Assembly (NCBI RefSeq): GCF_044336245.1
Contig: NZ_CP172346.1
Coordinates: 1,612,001 to 1,676,000 of the forward strand
DNA: 64,000 nucleotides
Direction of reading: 5' to 3'
Source of the DNA: Schlesneria sphaerica
Lineage (GTDB): Bacteria; Planctomycetota; Planctomycetia; Planctomycetales; Planctomycetaceae
Shown: one piece after another, positions 55,597-63,570 of the stretch
Layout of the letters: each line of letters starts with the position of its first letter
Position numbering within the stretch: position 1 is the first letter of the stretch
Notes under the pieces: generated by a model
Seen by the model: the letters and a program-made list of their open reading frames with translations, nothing else
Told to the model about the DNA's origin: nothing
Databases searched by the model: none
Position numbers and translations under genes: made by a program

Positions 55597-55618
55597 GGGA
55601 CATAGCATATTCTGCTGG
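55597..55618 (+). repeat. RAYT-end-like motif, copy 3
   Basis: GGGACATAGCATATTCTGCT then GG, matching 53272-53295 in the same orientation, with toxin fragment A on its left. No transposase follows on its right, so the rest of the element is lost. Confidence 0.55.
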
Positions 55619-56279
55619 CCGGACAGTGAGATGCAAGCGGGAAGGCAGAGTGGGACCGTCTGGGATTTGCCGTCAGCAGCGATCCGTAGCCATCATTCCA
55701 GAGGTTTGGATGTCCGGGCTCGCGGTGCTGCGGCGTGTTTCAGAAACTGTTTGCTGCGGTCCATCTGTTGCCGGTGAGGGGGCCACGTGGAGCGAGGTGG
55801 CTGGATTGCGGGACTTGACGTTCTTAGAGCTGGGATCTGTGGATTGGGAGTTGGTCCGCCCGTGCCCTTCACCGGCGATTGATTGAATCATTTAGCTGGA
55901 AGGGGATGGCCGAACAGTAGCAGGTGAGTTGAAGGCGGTCGACAGCGGCGGTTATCGGGATGGATCCGGGGGAGTTCGAACAGCATCGGGTGACTTGCGA
56001 GAGAGCGATCAGTAATCGATTTCTGAATGGGACTGAGATGGCCTGTGGCGGGCGAGAAAAGGAGACGGCGGTTGGAGCAGGGTGTTTCTATTATTGGCGG
56101 TGCCAGCTTTCCAACGACTTCCGGAAAATCCTGAAGCGACAAACGGAGGGACTGGCCAGCGGGCCAATTCTTGGCCAGTCGGTGGCCAGTCCCACGTGCT
56201 GTAATCATCACGGTTTAAGTCGCTTCGGCGGACTGGCCTGACTGGCCAACACATTTCGGGACGCGGCCGAACTTCCCGA
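55619..56279. other. Island DNA without recognisable gene
   Basis: About 660 bp. G-rich on the plus strand in part, with several TGGCCAGT/ACTGGCC copies near 56150-56245. Frames on both strands cross it but have no ribosome site, and their composition is not protein-like. Confidence 0.4.
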
Positions 56280-56460
56280 CTCATCGATTAAGTCGGTTAC
56301 GCACGACATCGGCGACGGAGCGGACTGGCATCGAAACGCTGATCGGGAACCACTTTCCGGGAAAAAACCGAGTCAAGAATGCTGAAGAACAGAAACAGGC
56401 ACTCTGGCAGGGAACCTTAGACGAGCCAGTCCCTATTTCATCTCGTCGACTGGCCTCCTG
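56280..56460 (+). pseudogene. Possible degraded 3' end of a gene
   Basis: A plus frame without start reads 'TGIETLIGNHFPGKNRVKNA' then 'EEQKQALWQGTLDEPVPISS' and stops at TGA near 56460. Composition is protein-like, but I recognise no family. Probably the tail of a gene lost from the island. Confidence 0.3.
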
Positions 56461-56544
56461 ATCGCAAGACCAGAGCGAATGTGGAACCCCGATGATGCCC
56501 TCGAGTCCCCTTCCCGCTTCGGTTTTGTTGGGAGTTTCAAACCA

Positions 56545-56894
56545 CGTCGACGGCATCTCTGATATTTGACAATTCGGGCGAGGTGCATCTTCTCTGTGCC
56601 TCATAAGAATGATTGTAGGCGGTCGTAACTTGAGATCGTCGGGCGTCCGTGACGGATTGAGGAACTGGGACAGCGGCCCAAATTGACGCGAGCCGCTCCT
56701 GAACTCCGCTAAAGCGTCAAGGCTCGAAGCGACGCCCGGTCCGAGGAGAACTCCACCCCTGAGCAATACAAGATGACAGACGAGCAACACAAGCGACAGG
56801 CAGCAATGAAAAAGACGCCAAGAGGATGAACTCTCGGCGTCTTTTGTGAGTCGACTGTACCGCTCAGTTCGCGATACAGAAACCAGCTCCCCGA
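56545..56894. repeat. Copy B of the tRNA-Asn 3' flank
   Basis: Intact copy, joined to the real tRNA-Asn at 56887-56959. It is offset from copy A by about 4.11 kb in the same orientation, and clearly diverged in sequence. Confidence 0.75.
56809..56846 (-). terminator. Terminator of tRNA-Asn
   Basis: AAGACGCCAAGAG (56812-56824) pairs with CTCTCGGCGTCTT (56831-56843) over a 6-nt loop with one A-C mismatch. The minus strand ends the stem in TTTTT. It lies 41 bases beyond the tRNA 3' end; a degraded version is in copy A (52701-52728). Confidence 0.75.
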
Positions 56895-56959
56895 CTAGGG
56901 CTCGAACCTAGGACCTAGCGGTTAACAGCCGCTCGCTCTACCTATTGAGCTATCGGGGA
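56887..56959 (-). tRNA. tRNA-Asn (anticodon GTT)
   Basis: Minus strand: acceptor TCCCCGA pairs with TCGGGGA; the D arm is GCTC-AATAGGTA-GAGC. Anticodon stem AGCGG/CCGCT encloses CTGTTAA, giving anticodon GTT; the T arm is CTAGG-TTCGAGC-CCTAG. The discriminator base is G and no CCA is encoded. Its 3' flank is the duplicated segment that bounds the island. Confidence 0.94.
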
Positions 56960-57059
56960 ATTTGTCGGACGGCCATGTGATATTGAATTCGGTCGTTTGA
57001 TGCAAGTCCACATGGCACGTCAGAATCGAACTTTTTTTCGGCTGAGCGAAATCGACCGA

Positions 57060-58808
57060 TCAGTCGTGACGTTTGTTCTCTAACTGGAAGAGTGCCATCG
57101 CCAAAGGAGCGGGATGGGAATCGTTTTCTGCCACATTTTTCTGTGGAATTGGTTCCTCCTGCCGCGGTTCGTCGTCGGCCCTTGGAGAGACTTTCAGGGC
57201 AGCGTCTAGAGCCACCGGAAAGGGGATCGTACGGAGTTCGTCGTAGGAGGTGTGTTCGTCGTGCGGAGTGTGCTCCTCGTGGCAGGCCTCGTCCTGCATC
57301 ATTGGATACGACGTTCCGAGCGATGTCGAGGATGCATGTTGCTGCCACTGCAGAATATCGAGCGAGATCTCCCCCGAGTTAGCCAGCTCGGCCGGGGCCA
57401 CATGCATCTTTGGAAATGCAAGTTCCTCTGCGCGTTCCCTGAGTTGCTCGCTGAGCAACTTGGGTGCGGGGACGGTGGAGGGACGGGTGGGGACAGGGTC
57501 CTCCTGCGAAAGTTGGGCAAGAGTCGGCATTGAATCAAACCGCAGCCGATCGGGAGATTCGTCGATCTTGAGCGCCATTCTCTCAAGGGAATGTCGCAAC
57601 AGGAGAGCCGCTGCGACAAGTGATCCGACAGCGAGGACAATGATCAGCAAGTGGACGAATGACCGCTGAGAAGCGGGAGTAAATTCATCCTCATCCCTCT
57701 CAATGGTCGGATCCTCTCTTGTCGAGAAGTTCGATTCACTTTTATGTGAATTTTGTGAATGAAGTTTCTGCCCGACGGGAGTCAGCGGTGTGGCCTCGGG
57801 AGTGGGGGCATCCAGCAGCTTCGCGGCTGCGACGGGACGGAACTGGCCGTTGGTCGTTTCCTCCACTTCGGTGGATCCCTGCTGAGGCGCATTCGCTTCA
57901 TCGCTGGGAATGAGAACGACATCACTCGCAGGGGTCTGAAGTTCGTCGGCTTCGGCGAATGGATCTCCCTGTGAGGAAGGGTTAAGCGGGGGTCCTGCAG
58001 GCTTGCGGGGGGCGCTACGTCCTCCTGCTGAAGGACCGGCGAGTTCCCCGAACTCGGGTTTCGAGCGGGACATGTCAGTGGGACGGGGAAGCACGCCGAC
58101 CAGTTGCCGTCGTCGCGCTTCATCCGGTACGAAGACCAGGACCGAGCCATGCTGCAGGGCAGCCGCTTGCTTGGCCGCTTCAGATGAGAGTCGGTTAGGG
58201 ACATTGGGTGTGATGACGTGGACTTCGTCGAGCAACGTCACAGGCAAATCGAGTGCTTCCAGAATGGATCTTGCGTTCGCTCGTTGCGGTCGGAGCCTCA
58301 GCACAACCGGGTATTCCATCAGATTAACGAGCGCGATTTGTGTGAACTCGGGTTGGACTGATCCGTCGCCGTCCGGAAAGGAGGGATCGATCTCCCTCTC
58401 GCCCTGATCTTTGTCCGCAGCGTCGCCAGTGCCTGAGCTTTTGGATTCGACGATCAAGAGGTCCCCAGAGCGGAGTCGAGTATCGTCGTTTTGCGAATAG
58501 ATTTCGACCTGACTGAAGCGTCCGCGACGGATCAACCGAATCGCGGTCGAGGCATGTTCGCGGAAGCCTTGAGCGTTTTGTACCAGCTTATGCAGTGTGA
58601 GATCGGAGGGATCGACCTGATACGTGCCGGGACGTACGACTTCTCCCATGATGGAGAGATAACTTGCGGGTGGTGCTTCCGGTGTCGCGGCCGTTTCCTC
58701 GAAGTCGCCGTCTGCAGTCTCGTCCTCTGCCGTTGCGGGGACAGACCAGCCAGCCAGAGCAGTGGAAGCAAAAACAGCACAAAGCAGCGTGAAAATCCGC
58801 GAACGCAT
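57060..58808 (-). CDS. Membrane protein with SLBB domain
   Basis: 582 residues starting MRSRIFTLLCAVFASTALAG, a signal peptide; a longer frame from 59198 overlaps the next gene and is rejected. 'YLSIMGEVVRPGTYQVDPSDLTLHKLVQNAQGFREHASTAIRLIRRGR' is an SLBB beta-grasp of the polysaccharide-export type, with 'RSGDLLIVES' after it. A second, weaker copy ('VNLMEYPVVLRLRPQRANARSILEALDL') follows. A Pro/Ser-rich low-complexity middle leads to one membrane helix, 'FVHLLIIVLAVGSLVAAALLL', and a cytosolic tail. It may assist polysaccharide export; no Wza-like pore domain or kinase is present. Function inferred only. Confidence 0.72.
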   Translation of the reverse strand: MRSRIFTLLCAVFASTALAGWSVPATAEDETADGDFEETAATPEAPPASYLSIMGEVVRPGTYQVDPSDLTLHKLVQNAQGFREHASTAIRLIRRGRFSQVEIYSQNDDTRLRSGDLLIVESKSSGTGDAADKDQGEREIDPSFPDGDGSVQPEFTQIALVNLMEYPVVLRLRPQRANARSILEALDLPVTLLDEVHVITPNVPNRLSSEAAKQAAALQHGSVLVFVPDEARRRQLVGVLPRPTDMSRSKPEFGELAGPSAGGRSAPRKPAGPPLNPSSQGDPFAEADELQTPASDVVLIPSDEANAPQQGSTEVEETTNGQFRPVAAAKLLDAPTPEATPLTPVGQKLHSQNSHKSESNFSTREDPTIERDEDEFTPASQRSFVHLLIIVLAVGSLVAAALLLRHSLERMALKIDESPDRLRFDSMPTLAQLSQEDPVPTRPSTVPAPKLLSEQLRERAEELAFPKMHVAPAELANSGEISLDILQWQQHASSTSLGTSYPMMQDEACHEEHTPHDEHTSYDELRTIPFPVALDAALKVSPRADDEPRQEEPIPQKNVAENDSHPAPLAMALFQLENKRHD

Positions 58809-59148
58809 GGTTCGTCCCCGAGACGTCGACCATTCTTTGACAGGCATAACTCGACACAATCGGAATAATCGGCACTCGTCGCCGATCTCATGCAGCCAAA
58901 TTGGGATTTCAGGTCGATTTTTTAAAGATTTTGCGATCCTGTGCCGCAGTGCGTTGGAACCAGAGCTGTTACGAGAAGCCTGGACGGCGACAGACTTGCG
59001 TCTAACCGCACTTTGTCGCTGATACCCCGCAGGTGGCACTGTCCCGATACCTGACGAGACAGCGCGAGGAGTGAGGAGGAGGAGTGAGACCGTAACGAGT
59101 GACAGGGCCTTCTGTCCTGCAGCAGCGAGGGTGAGACGGCGCGAACGG
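58809..59148. other. Intergenic region, no gene seen
   Basis: 340 bp between the SLBB gene and the SUFU gene on the same strand. Contains the SLBB promoter and start context. No separate gene or terminator recognised. Confidence 0.4.
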
Positions 59149-59982
59149 CTACCAGTCGAACCAGCTCTTCTTGCAGGTATTTTTGCGTTGGATATCAATC
59201 ACTTCGTTCACTTCGGCGCGGTCGAGCCGGTCGATCAAGTAGTTCATCCCTTTCTGGACTTTGCATTCCATCTCATCAGCGTACAGCGGAATGACAGCAT
59301 AGAAATGGATCTCCTCGTCATCACCCATGTCGAGAGTGCGAAAACGTGTTGGCGGGTTGAGGGGGGGCATCAGTACGGCCCCGCAGAAGTGTGTGTTGGA
59401 GGCGTACGTCAACGGGGGGACGCCGTTGGGCACCGAATGCCCCGGCCCCAGCCAGGTCTGAAATTCGTGCGGCAGACGAGCGAGGACCTTCAGCAGGCGG
59501 ATCGGCCAATAATGCCGCTCATCCCGGAAGTCATCCATTCCCAGGTTCCAGGTTCGAGGGAGGCAGAGCATCAGTTCGGCATATCGCAACGCTTCGGCAC
59601 CGTCGGGAACCGTCATTGGCAGCTCTGACATTCCGCTTGTCACCAGCGTGTAGTAGGGATGATTGGTCTGAGGAGGAACGCGATACACGTCGATCTGGAC
59701 GTACTCGGAGACCAGTTCATGAAAGATGAAGTCGATGGGGCCGATGGTGGATTCAATGTGATCGGCGATCTTGCGGCGTTTGCGGGAGTCGACCGGATGA
59801 ACGGGCTTTGTGACCGATCGAATTTTCTTGACTCGCGGTCGTTCCACCGGATGATCGCTCTGCTTTGCATCGGGGACGACGAGATCGCGACCGCACTGAC
59901 GGCATTTCGCACGGCAACCCGCTTTCTCGAGATCCACTCGGTACCGAGTATTGCAGTGATCACAGCGGAAAATGATCGCCAT
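59149..59982 (-). CDS. Zinc-ribbon plus SUFU (suppressor of fused) domain protein
   Basis: 277 residues starting MAIIFRCDHCNTRYRVDLEK; a further 22 residues from an earlier start are not conserved-looking. The N-terminal zinc ribbon has 'CDHC' and 'CRQC' at about 7-33. 'HPYYTLVTSGMSELPMTVPD...ALRYAELMLCLPRTWNL' and 'FRDERHYWPIRLLKVLARLPHEFQTWLGPGHSV' are SUFU domain motifs. In animals SUFU binds Gli; in bacteria the domain is often an immunity or unknown-role protein. The zinc ribbon may make it bind protein or nucleic acid. No toxin gene is adjacent here. Confidence 0.82.
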   Translation of the reverse strand: MAIIFRCDHCNTRYRVDLEKAGCRAKCRQCGRDLVVPDAKQSDHPVERPRVKKIRSVTKPVHPVDSRKRRKIADHIESTIGPIDFIFHELVSEYVQIDVYRVPPQTNHPYYTLVTSGMSELPMTVPDGAEALRYAELMLCLPRTWNLGMDDFRDERHYWPIRLLKVLARLPHEFQTWLGPGHSVPNGVPPLTYASNTHFCGAVLMPPLNPPTRFRTLDMGDDEEIHFYAVIPLYADEMECKVQKGMNYLIDRLDRAEVNEVIDIQRKNTCKKSWFDW

Positions 59983-60291
59983 GTACGATGGCTCCAACGC
60001 TGGCCCGGGGGAACGTTGCCTACTGGATACGGATCGGAAATGGAGCAAGGAATGAGAGAGTGCGGCTACAATAACTCGCCGAGACCCGTCACGACAATGC
60101 AGGTCACCACATTGTCTATCGAAGTGGCCGATTCCTTGATGGCAGCTCGAGCGAGAACTCGAAATCCTCTGCGGTCATTTGAAGTGACCGGTTGGCGAGT
60201 CGAACTCACCCTGCTTCAATTGCCTTGGTGAAGGCGACTCAAGAACGAGTCTGATCGGGGAGGAGGCGAAATTCGTTGTGGCAAAACAGAA
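59983..60291. other. Intergenic region, no gene seen
   Basis: 309 bp between the SUFU gene and the hairpin following the Hsp20 gene. No frame with start and ribosome site was found. Confidence 0.4.
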
Positions 60292-60337
60292 TCCCCCTGC
60301 ACGGCTCTCTTGTCGGGGAGTGAGTCATGCAGGGGGA
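60292..60337 (-). terminator. Hairpin after the Hsp20 gene
   Basis: TCCCCCTGCA (60292-60301) and TGCAGGGGGA (60328-60337) form a 10-bp perfect stem with a 26-nt loop. On the minus strand it lies downstream of the Hsp20 stop, followed by TTCTGTTTTG. Termination is likely but the loop is large. Confidence 0.5.
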
Positions 60338-60369
60338 GAAGCGGAGATAAGGCACTTGTTACGGAGAAA

Positions 60370-60852
60370 CTAAACTGTTCCGCCGTTGCCGCGAGAAACG
60401 GGAATCGAGCGACCAGGGCCAGGAACGGCTTTTTTCAACGTGATCGTTAAGAGGCCGTCACGCGTTTCGGCTTTCACCCCTTCGTCGTTCACCGCAGCGG
60501 GTAATGGAATGGCTCTTTGATATTGTCCGGCGAAACGCTCACGGACATGAACCCGGGCGTCACCCGTGAACTCCTGTCGCTGGCGAGTTGCCGTGATCGT
60601 CAGCATGTTTCCCGCAAGACTCACATCGACTGTTTCAGCACTGACACCAGGAAGGTCAACCTGCACAACGATTTCATTCGGCAGCTCAATCATGTCCACG
60701 GGGAGGTTTGACGTGCGGTTTCCCCCTGTGATTCCCAGCGATTCCAGCGTCCGTTCGCCGGTGTTGCGAACAACTTCCAGCCAGCGATCGACTTCCTGAC
60801 GAACTCGTTCCACCGGGGGAATGCCGCTGTTTTCAGGGTTAGACTCACTCAT
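60370..60852 (-). CDS. Small heat-shock protein (Hsp20 / alpha-crystallin)
   Basis: 160 residues. The alpha-crystallin domain at about 50-145 has 'NLPVDMIELPNEIVVQVDLPGVSAETVDVSLAGNMLTITA', 'RERFAGQYQRAIPLPAAVNDEGVKAETRDGLLTITLKK' with the 'GLLTITL' groove motif and an 'IPV' C-terminal anchor in 'RSIPVSRG'. It binds unfolding proteins as an ATP-independent holdase. Likely heat- or stress-induced; no CIRCE or HAIR element identified upstream. Transcribed alone. Confidence 0.93.
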   Translation of the reverse strand: MSESNPENSGIPPVERVRQEVDRWLEVVRNTGERTLESLGITGGNRTSNLPVDMIELPNEIVVQVDLPGVSAETVDVSLAGNMLTITATRQRQEFTGDARVHVRERFAGQYQRAIPLPAAVNDEGVKAETRDGLLTITLKKAVPGPGRSIPVSRGNGGTV

Positions 60853-61019
60853 GTTTATTATGACTTTCTGTTGAAGATCGGTGACATCAATGAAGACAGC
60901 AGAACGTGACGATATGTCATCAGGGACGAACCCGACGAGTAAAGCGTCATCGGATGTTTGATTTCGTAGAGACGGAGACCGAAAGGCGCTGACGGATCGA
61001 ATGACCCCATGATGAGCGT

Positions 61020-62075
61020 TTAGCGCTGATAGATCGGGAGGTAGCCGTTATCCAGCAGCAGAATGGTTGAGTTGATCGCGGTCACGTAAACCGGCCCCAC
61101 GTGCCCTTCTTTCCAGGAACCGTTGGCAGACTGTTGAGCCATGATCTGCTTCGAGATCGTCGAAAAATATTTCGACCATTTGTCATCGCCCAGCCGGTAC
61201 TGCACCTGGGAATAGTAGTAATGGGTGTAGTGCCAGTGTCCGAACATCTGGGCCTGGTTGTTCGTCCCTTCGATATTCTTCTGGCAGTAGTTCAACAGCT
61301 TCTTGGCGGTTTCGTTTTCGTAGTCGCCCGAATTAAACAGACAGGCGATGGCTGCCGCGGTGATCGGGGGGCGGGATCCACCCGCGTTACGCAGGCTGTA
61401 CTGAATGCCGCCGTCCGGTGCCATGCACTTGCGGATGTACTCGACCGCCTTATCGATTACTTCGCGAGGAACGGGAATTCCCGCATTGCGGCAAGCCCGC
61501 AGTCCCTGCACCTGGGTCACGCATGTCGAACCTTCGTCGAAATTGTTTCCATCCTTGGCCGAGACATAGCCCCAGCCGCCATCGGGTGTCTGAGCTTCAC
61601 CACAGAACTGTACCGCCTTCGTCAGGACTTCTTTCAGCTTCTCACGTCGCTGTGCGTTCTCTTCCTCGCCGTAGACCTGCGAGAGGAACAGCATCGAGAA
61701 GCCGTGCCCATAGGTGTAGTGATAGTCATGCTTGTAGCCGATCAATCCGTTTGGTTGAGCCGTATCGATCAGATAATCAACAGCCCGTGAGATGGGCTTC
61801 GCAAGACGTCCTCGAGTGGTCGTGGAACCTTCGCAGAGCATCGCGTTGCCTGCCAGCGCGGTCATCGCAACGCGGTACTGCCCCTGGTTGGCTTCCCAGT
61901 ATCCGCTGCGGTGCTGCTCACTGACCAGCCAGTCGATTCCGCGTTGCGCGGCGAGCTTCGCTTTGGGATCCTTGGTTTGCGCCAAAACGGTGTCGATGCG
62001 GCCCAGAAAGGTCAGCAACAGCATCACGGCGATCGAGGCACGGTTTAACATCAACGTTCCCATCTCCCTGTCCAT
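61020..62075 (-). CDS. Secreted prenyltransferase/squalene-oxidase repeat protein
   Basis: About 350 residues. A signal region 'ASIAVMLLLTFLGRIDTVLA' precedes several (alpha/alpha) toroid repeats: 'GIDWLVSEQHRSGYWEAN', 'AVDYLIDTAQPNGLIGYK', 'AVQFCGEAQTPDGGWGYVS', 'AVEYIRKCMAPDGGIQYSL' and 'QIMAQQSANGSWKEGHVG'. These are the QW/PT-repeat signature of squalene cyclases and prenyltransferases. The catalytic DxDD of squalene-hopene cyclases is absent, so this is probably a binding or scaffold protein. Starts at 62075 or at an ATG nine codons in; the latter places the signal better. Common in planctomycetes; role unknown. Confidence 0.8.
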   Translation of the reverse strand: MDREMGTLMLNRASIAVMLLLTFLGRIDTVLAQTKDPKAKLAAQRGIDWLVSEQHRSGYWEANQGQYRVAMTALAGNAMLCEGSTTTRGRLAKPISRAVDYLIDTAQPNGLIGYKHDYHYTYGHGFSMLFLSQVYGEEENAQRREKLKEVLTKAVQFCGEAQTPDGGWGYVSAKDGNNFDEGSTCVTQVQGLRACRNAGIPVPREVIDKAVEYIRKCMAPDGGIQYSLRNAGGSRPPITAAAIACLFNSGDYENETAKKLLNYCQKNIEGTNNQAQMFGHWHYTHYYYSQVQYRLGDDKWSKYFSTISKQIMAQQSANGSWKEGHVGPVYVTAINSTILLLDNGYLPIYQR

Positions 62076-62278
62076 GTCCGTGATCGCACAATGCGGCTAC
62101 GTTACGGGCGCGTCCCCTGCACTTCTCAACTTTACGCAAGTCAGTAGCGAAAGGGAAGAACTTCCACCGCAAGAGACTTCGTCTCACGAAAACAGAGCGG
62201 CGAATTCTGAATCGTCACTGAAAACTTTGCTACAATCCGGAACTTTTCCAGAGTTTCCTATCTCAACGAGGAGTGCGA

Positions 62279-62839
62279 ATGGCGAGCCGCCGGGCGAGGC
62301 AAGTAGCAGACCGCTCCACCCCGATGCGACCGGGAGTGGAATCGCTGCGTGCACCGTCAGCTCTGCCCGAAGGAGACTCCGGCAGCCCAGAGACGTCGCA
62401 GACCAAGTCCGGCCCGGTTGGAGCGGATGCGGGCGATCACAAAACTCCATCCGACCAGGCACCGATCGCACTCTGGTTGCGGCGAGCCGACCAGTTGTTC
62501 CTGGGATTTCTGGTGATCGCGCTGCTCGGTCTGCTCGTCATCTTCCGCTGGCGACTTTCGGCAGGTGGTCAGGCCGAGATCGAGATTATCAATCAGCAAC
62601 CGCGCGAGTTTTTCTACTCGATTGATATCAATCAGGCCTCGTGGGTCGAATGGGCACAACTTGATGGCATCGGTGAGAAGCTGGCGCGCCGGATCGTTGA
62701 GGACCGCACGCAGAACGGTCCGTTCAAATCCATTGACGACGTTGCCCGCGTGCGAGGACTGGGGATCAAGTTGATCGATAAACTGAGACCATTCCTGAAG
62801 CACGATACCGCGAGCGAGGAGGTCAGAGAACTTCGCTGA
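62279..62839 (+). CDS. ComEA-like helix-hairpin-helix membrane protein
   Basis: About 186 residues. The ATG at 62279 has AGGAG at five bases (the preceding GTG is less suitable). Order of parts: a disordered Ser/Pro/Gly-rich cytosolic start, one membrane helix 'FLGFLVIALLGLLVIFRW' at about 75-95, then a ComEA-type HhH pair 'IDINQASWVEWAQLDGIGEKLARRIVEDRTQNGPFKSIDDVARVRGLGIKLIDKLRPFL'. In ComEA this binds incoming DNA during natural transformation. Here it is anchored, which fits, but competence is not shown. The 3' end overlaps fliN by 17 bp on the opposite strand. Confidence 0.85.
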   Translation: MASRRARQVADRSTPMRPGVESLRAPSALPEGDSGSPETSQTKSGPVGADAGDHKTPSDQAPIALWLRRADQLFLGFLVIALLGLLVIFRWRLSAGGQAEIEIINQQPREFFYSIDINQASWVEWAQLDGIGEKLARRIVEDRTQNGPFKSIDDVARVRGLGIKLIDKLRPFLKHDTASEEVRELR

Positions 62840-63422
62840 GTCGAACGCCAAACATTCCGTCGATCACCAGCAGTTCTCCCCGTGCGATCAACTTCCCGTT
62901 CGCGATGATGTCGACGGGATCTCCGGCGAGTTTATCAAGCGTCACGACGCTCCCCTCCCGCAGTTTCATCACCTCATCAATCAGTAATTCCGAACGACCA
63001 AGCTCGATCGCGATATCGAGTTCCACGTCTCCGAGATCATCCAGTGTCAGACCACCGGTGTCGGCAGCAGTAACAGGAGAGAGAACAGACGGGGGTGGCA
63101 CAGACTTCGACTGAACCCTCTGAGCAGCGGGCGTAGAAGCCACCGCCGGAGGGGGACTCTCGACAGGTTCGGGCATCGAACCCAGGATGACTTCACTCAA
63201 ACTTCGCTCGACCGAATTCAGTAGTTGGTCGGGCGGCAGTTCGCCGTCGGGCCAGTTCGAGTTGAACCCGGCAAATGATGCGGGATCGGGAATTGGCATT
63301 GTCCCTCCTCGAAAGTACTGGACATCACCCGGCCCGAGCTCTTCGTCCGAATCTGGCGATTCGGGATCTGGTGAGGGGATTTCGCCAGACCGCCATTCGA
63401 GAGGAGAGAACGGTTGCGTCAT
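62823..63422 (-). CDS. fliN: FliN/FliY-type flagellar motor switch protein (SpoA domain)
   Basis: 199 residues. The C-terminal SpoA domain 'LDIAIELGRSELLIDEVMKLREGSVVTLDKLAGDPVDIIANGKLIARGELLVIDGMFGVRL' is the FliN core forming the C-ring of the flagellar switch. The N-terminal 120 residues are Pro/Ser-rich and not conserved. No other flagellar genes are in view, so it is either part of a scattered flagellar set or a type III secretion homologue. The end overlaps the convergent ComEA-like gene by 17 bp. Confidence 0.87.
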   Translation of the reverse strand: MTQPFSPLEWRSGEIPSPDPESPDSDEELGPGDVQYFRGGTMPIPDPASFAGFNSNWPDGELPPDQLLNSVERSLSEVILGSMPEPVESPPPAVASTPAAQRVQSKSVPPPSVLSPVTAADTGGLTLDDLGDVELDIAIELGRSELLIDEVMKLREGSVVTLDKLAGDPVDIIANGKLIARGELLVIDGMFGVRLSEVL

Positions 63423-63570
63423 CGGTGTCCACGCAGGCTGCAGAAGGAAGCAACGGGCGACGGGATGGCCGACGCCCCATTCGGGGGGTATACGTCAGCA
63501 TCCCGATTTCCGTCAATTGGAAACAGCGAGCCCCGCGGTCCCACCGGTCCCACGCGGGCATAGTGTCTCC

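Noticed and set aside
58809..59198. Longer N-terminus (130 residues) for the SLBB protein
   Set aside because: It overlaps the SUFU gene, is Arg/Ser-rich, and a good signal peptide begins at 58808.
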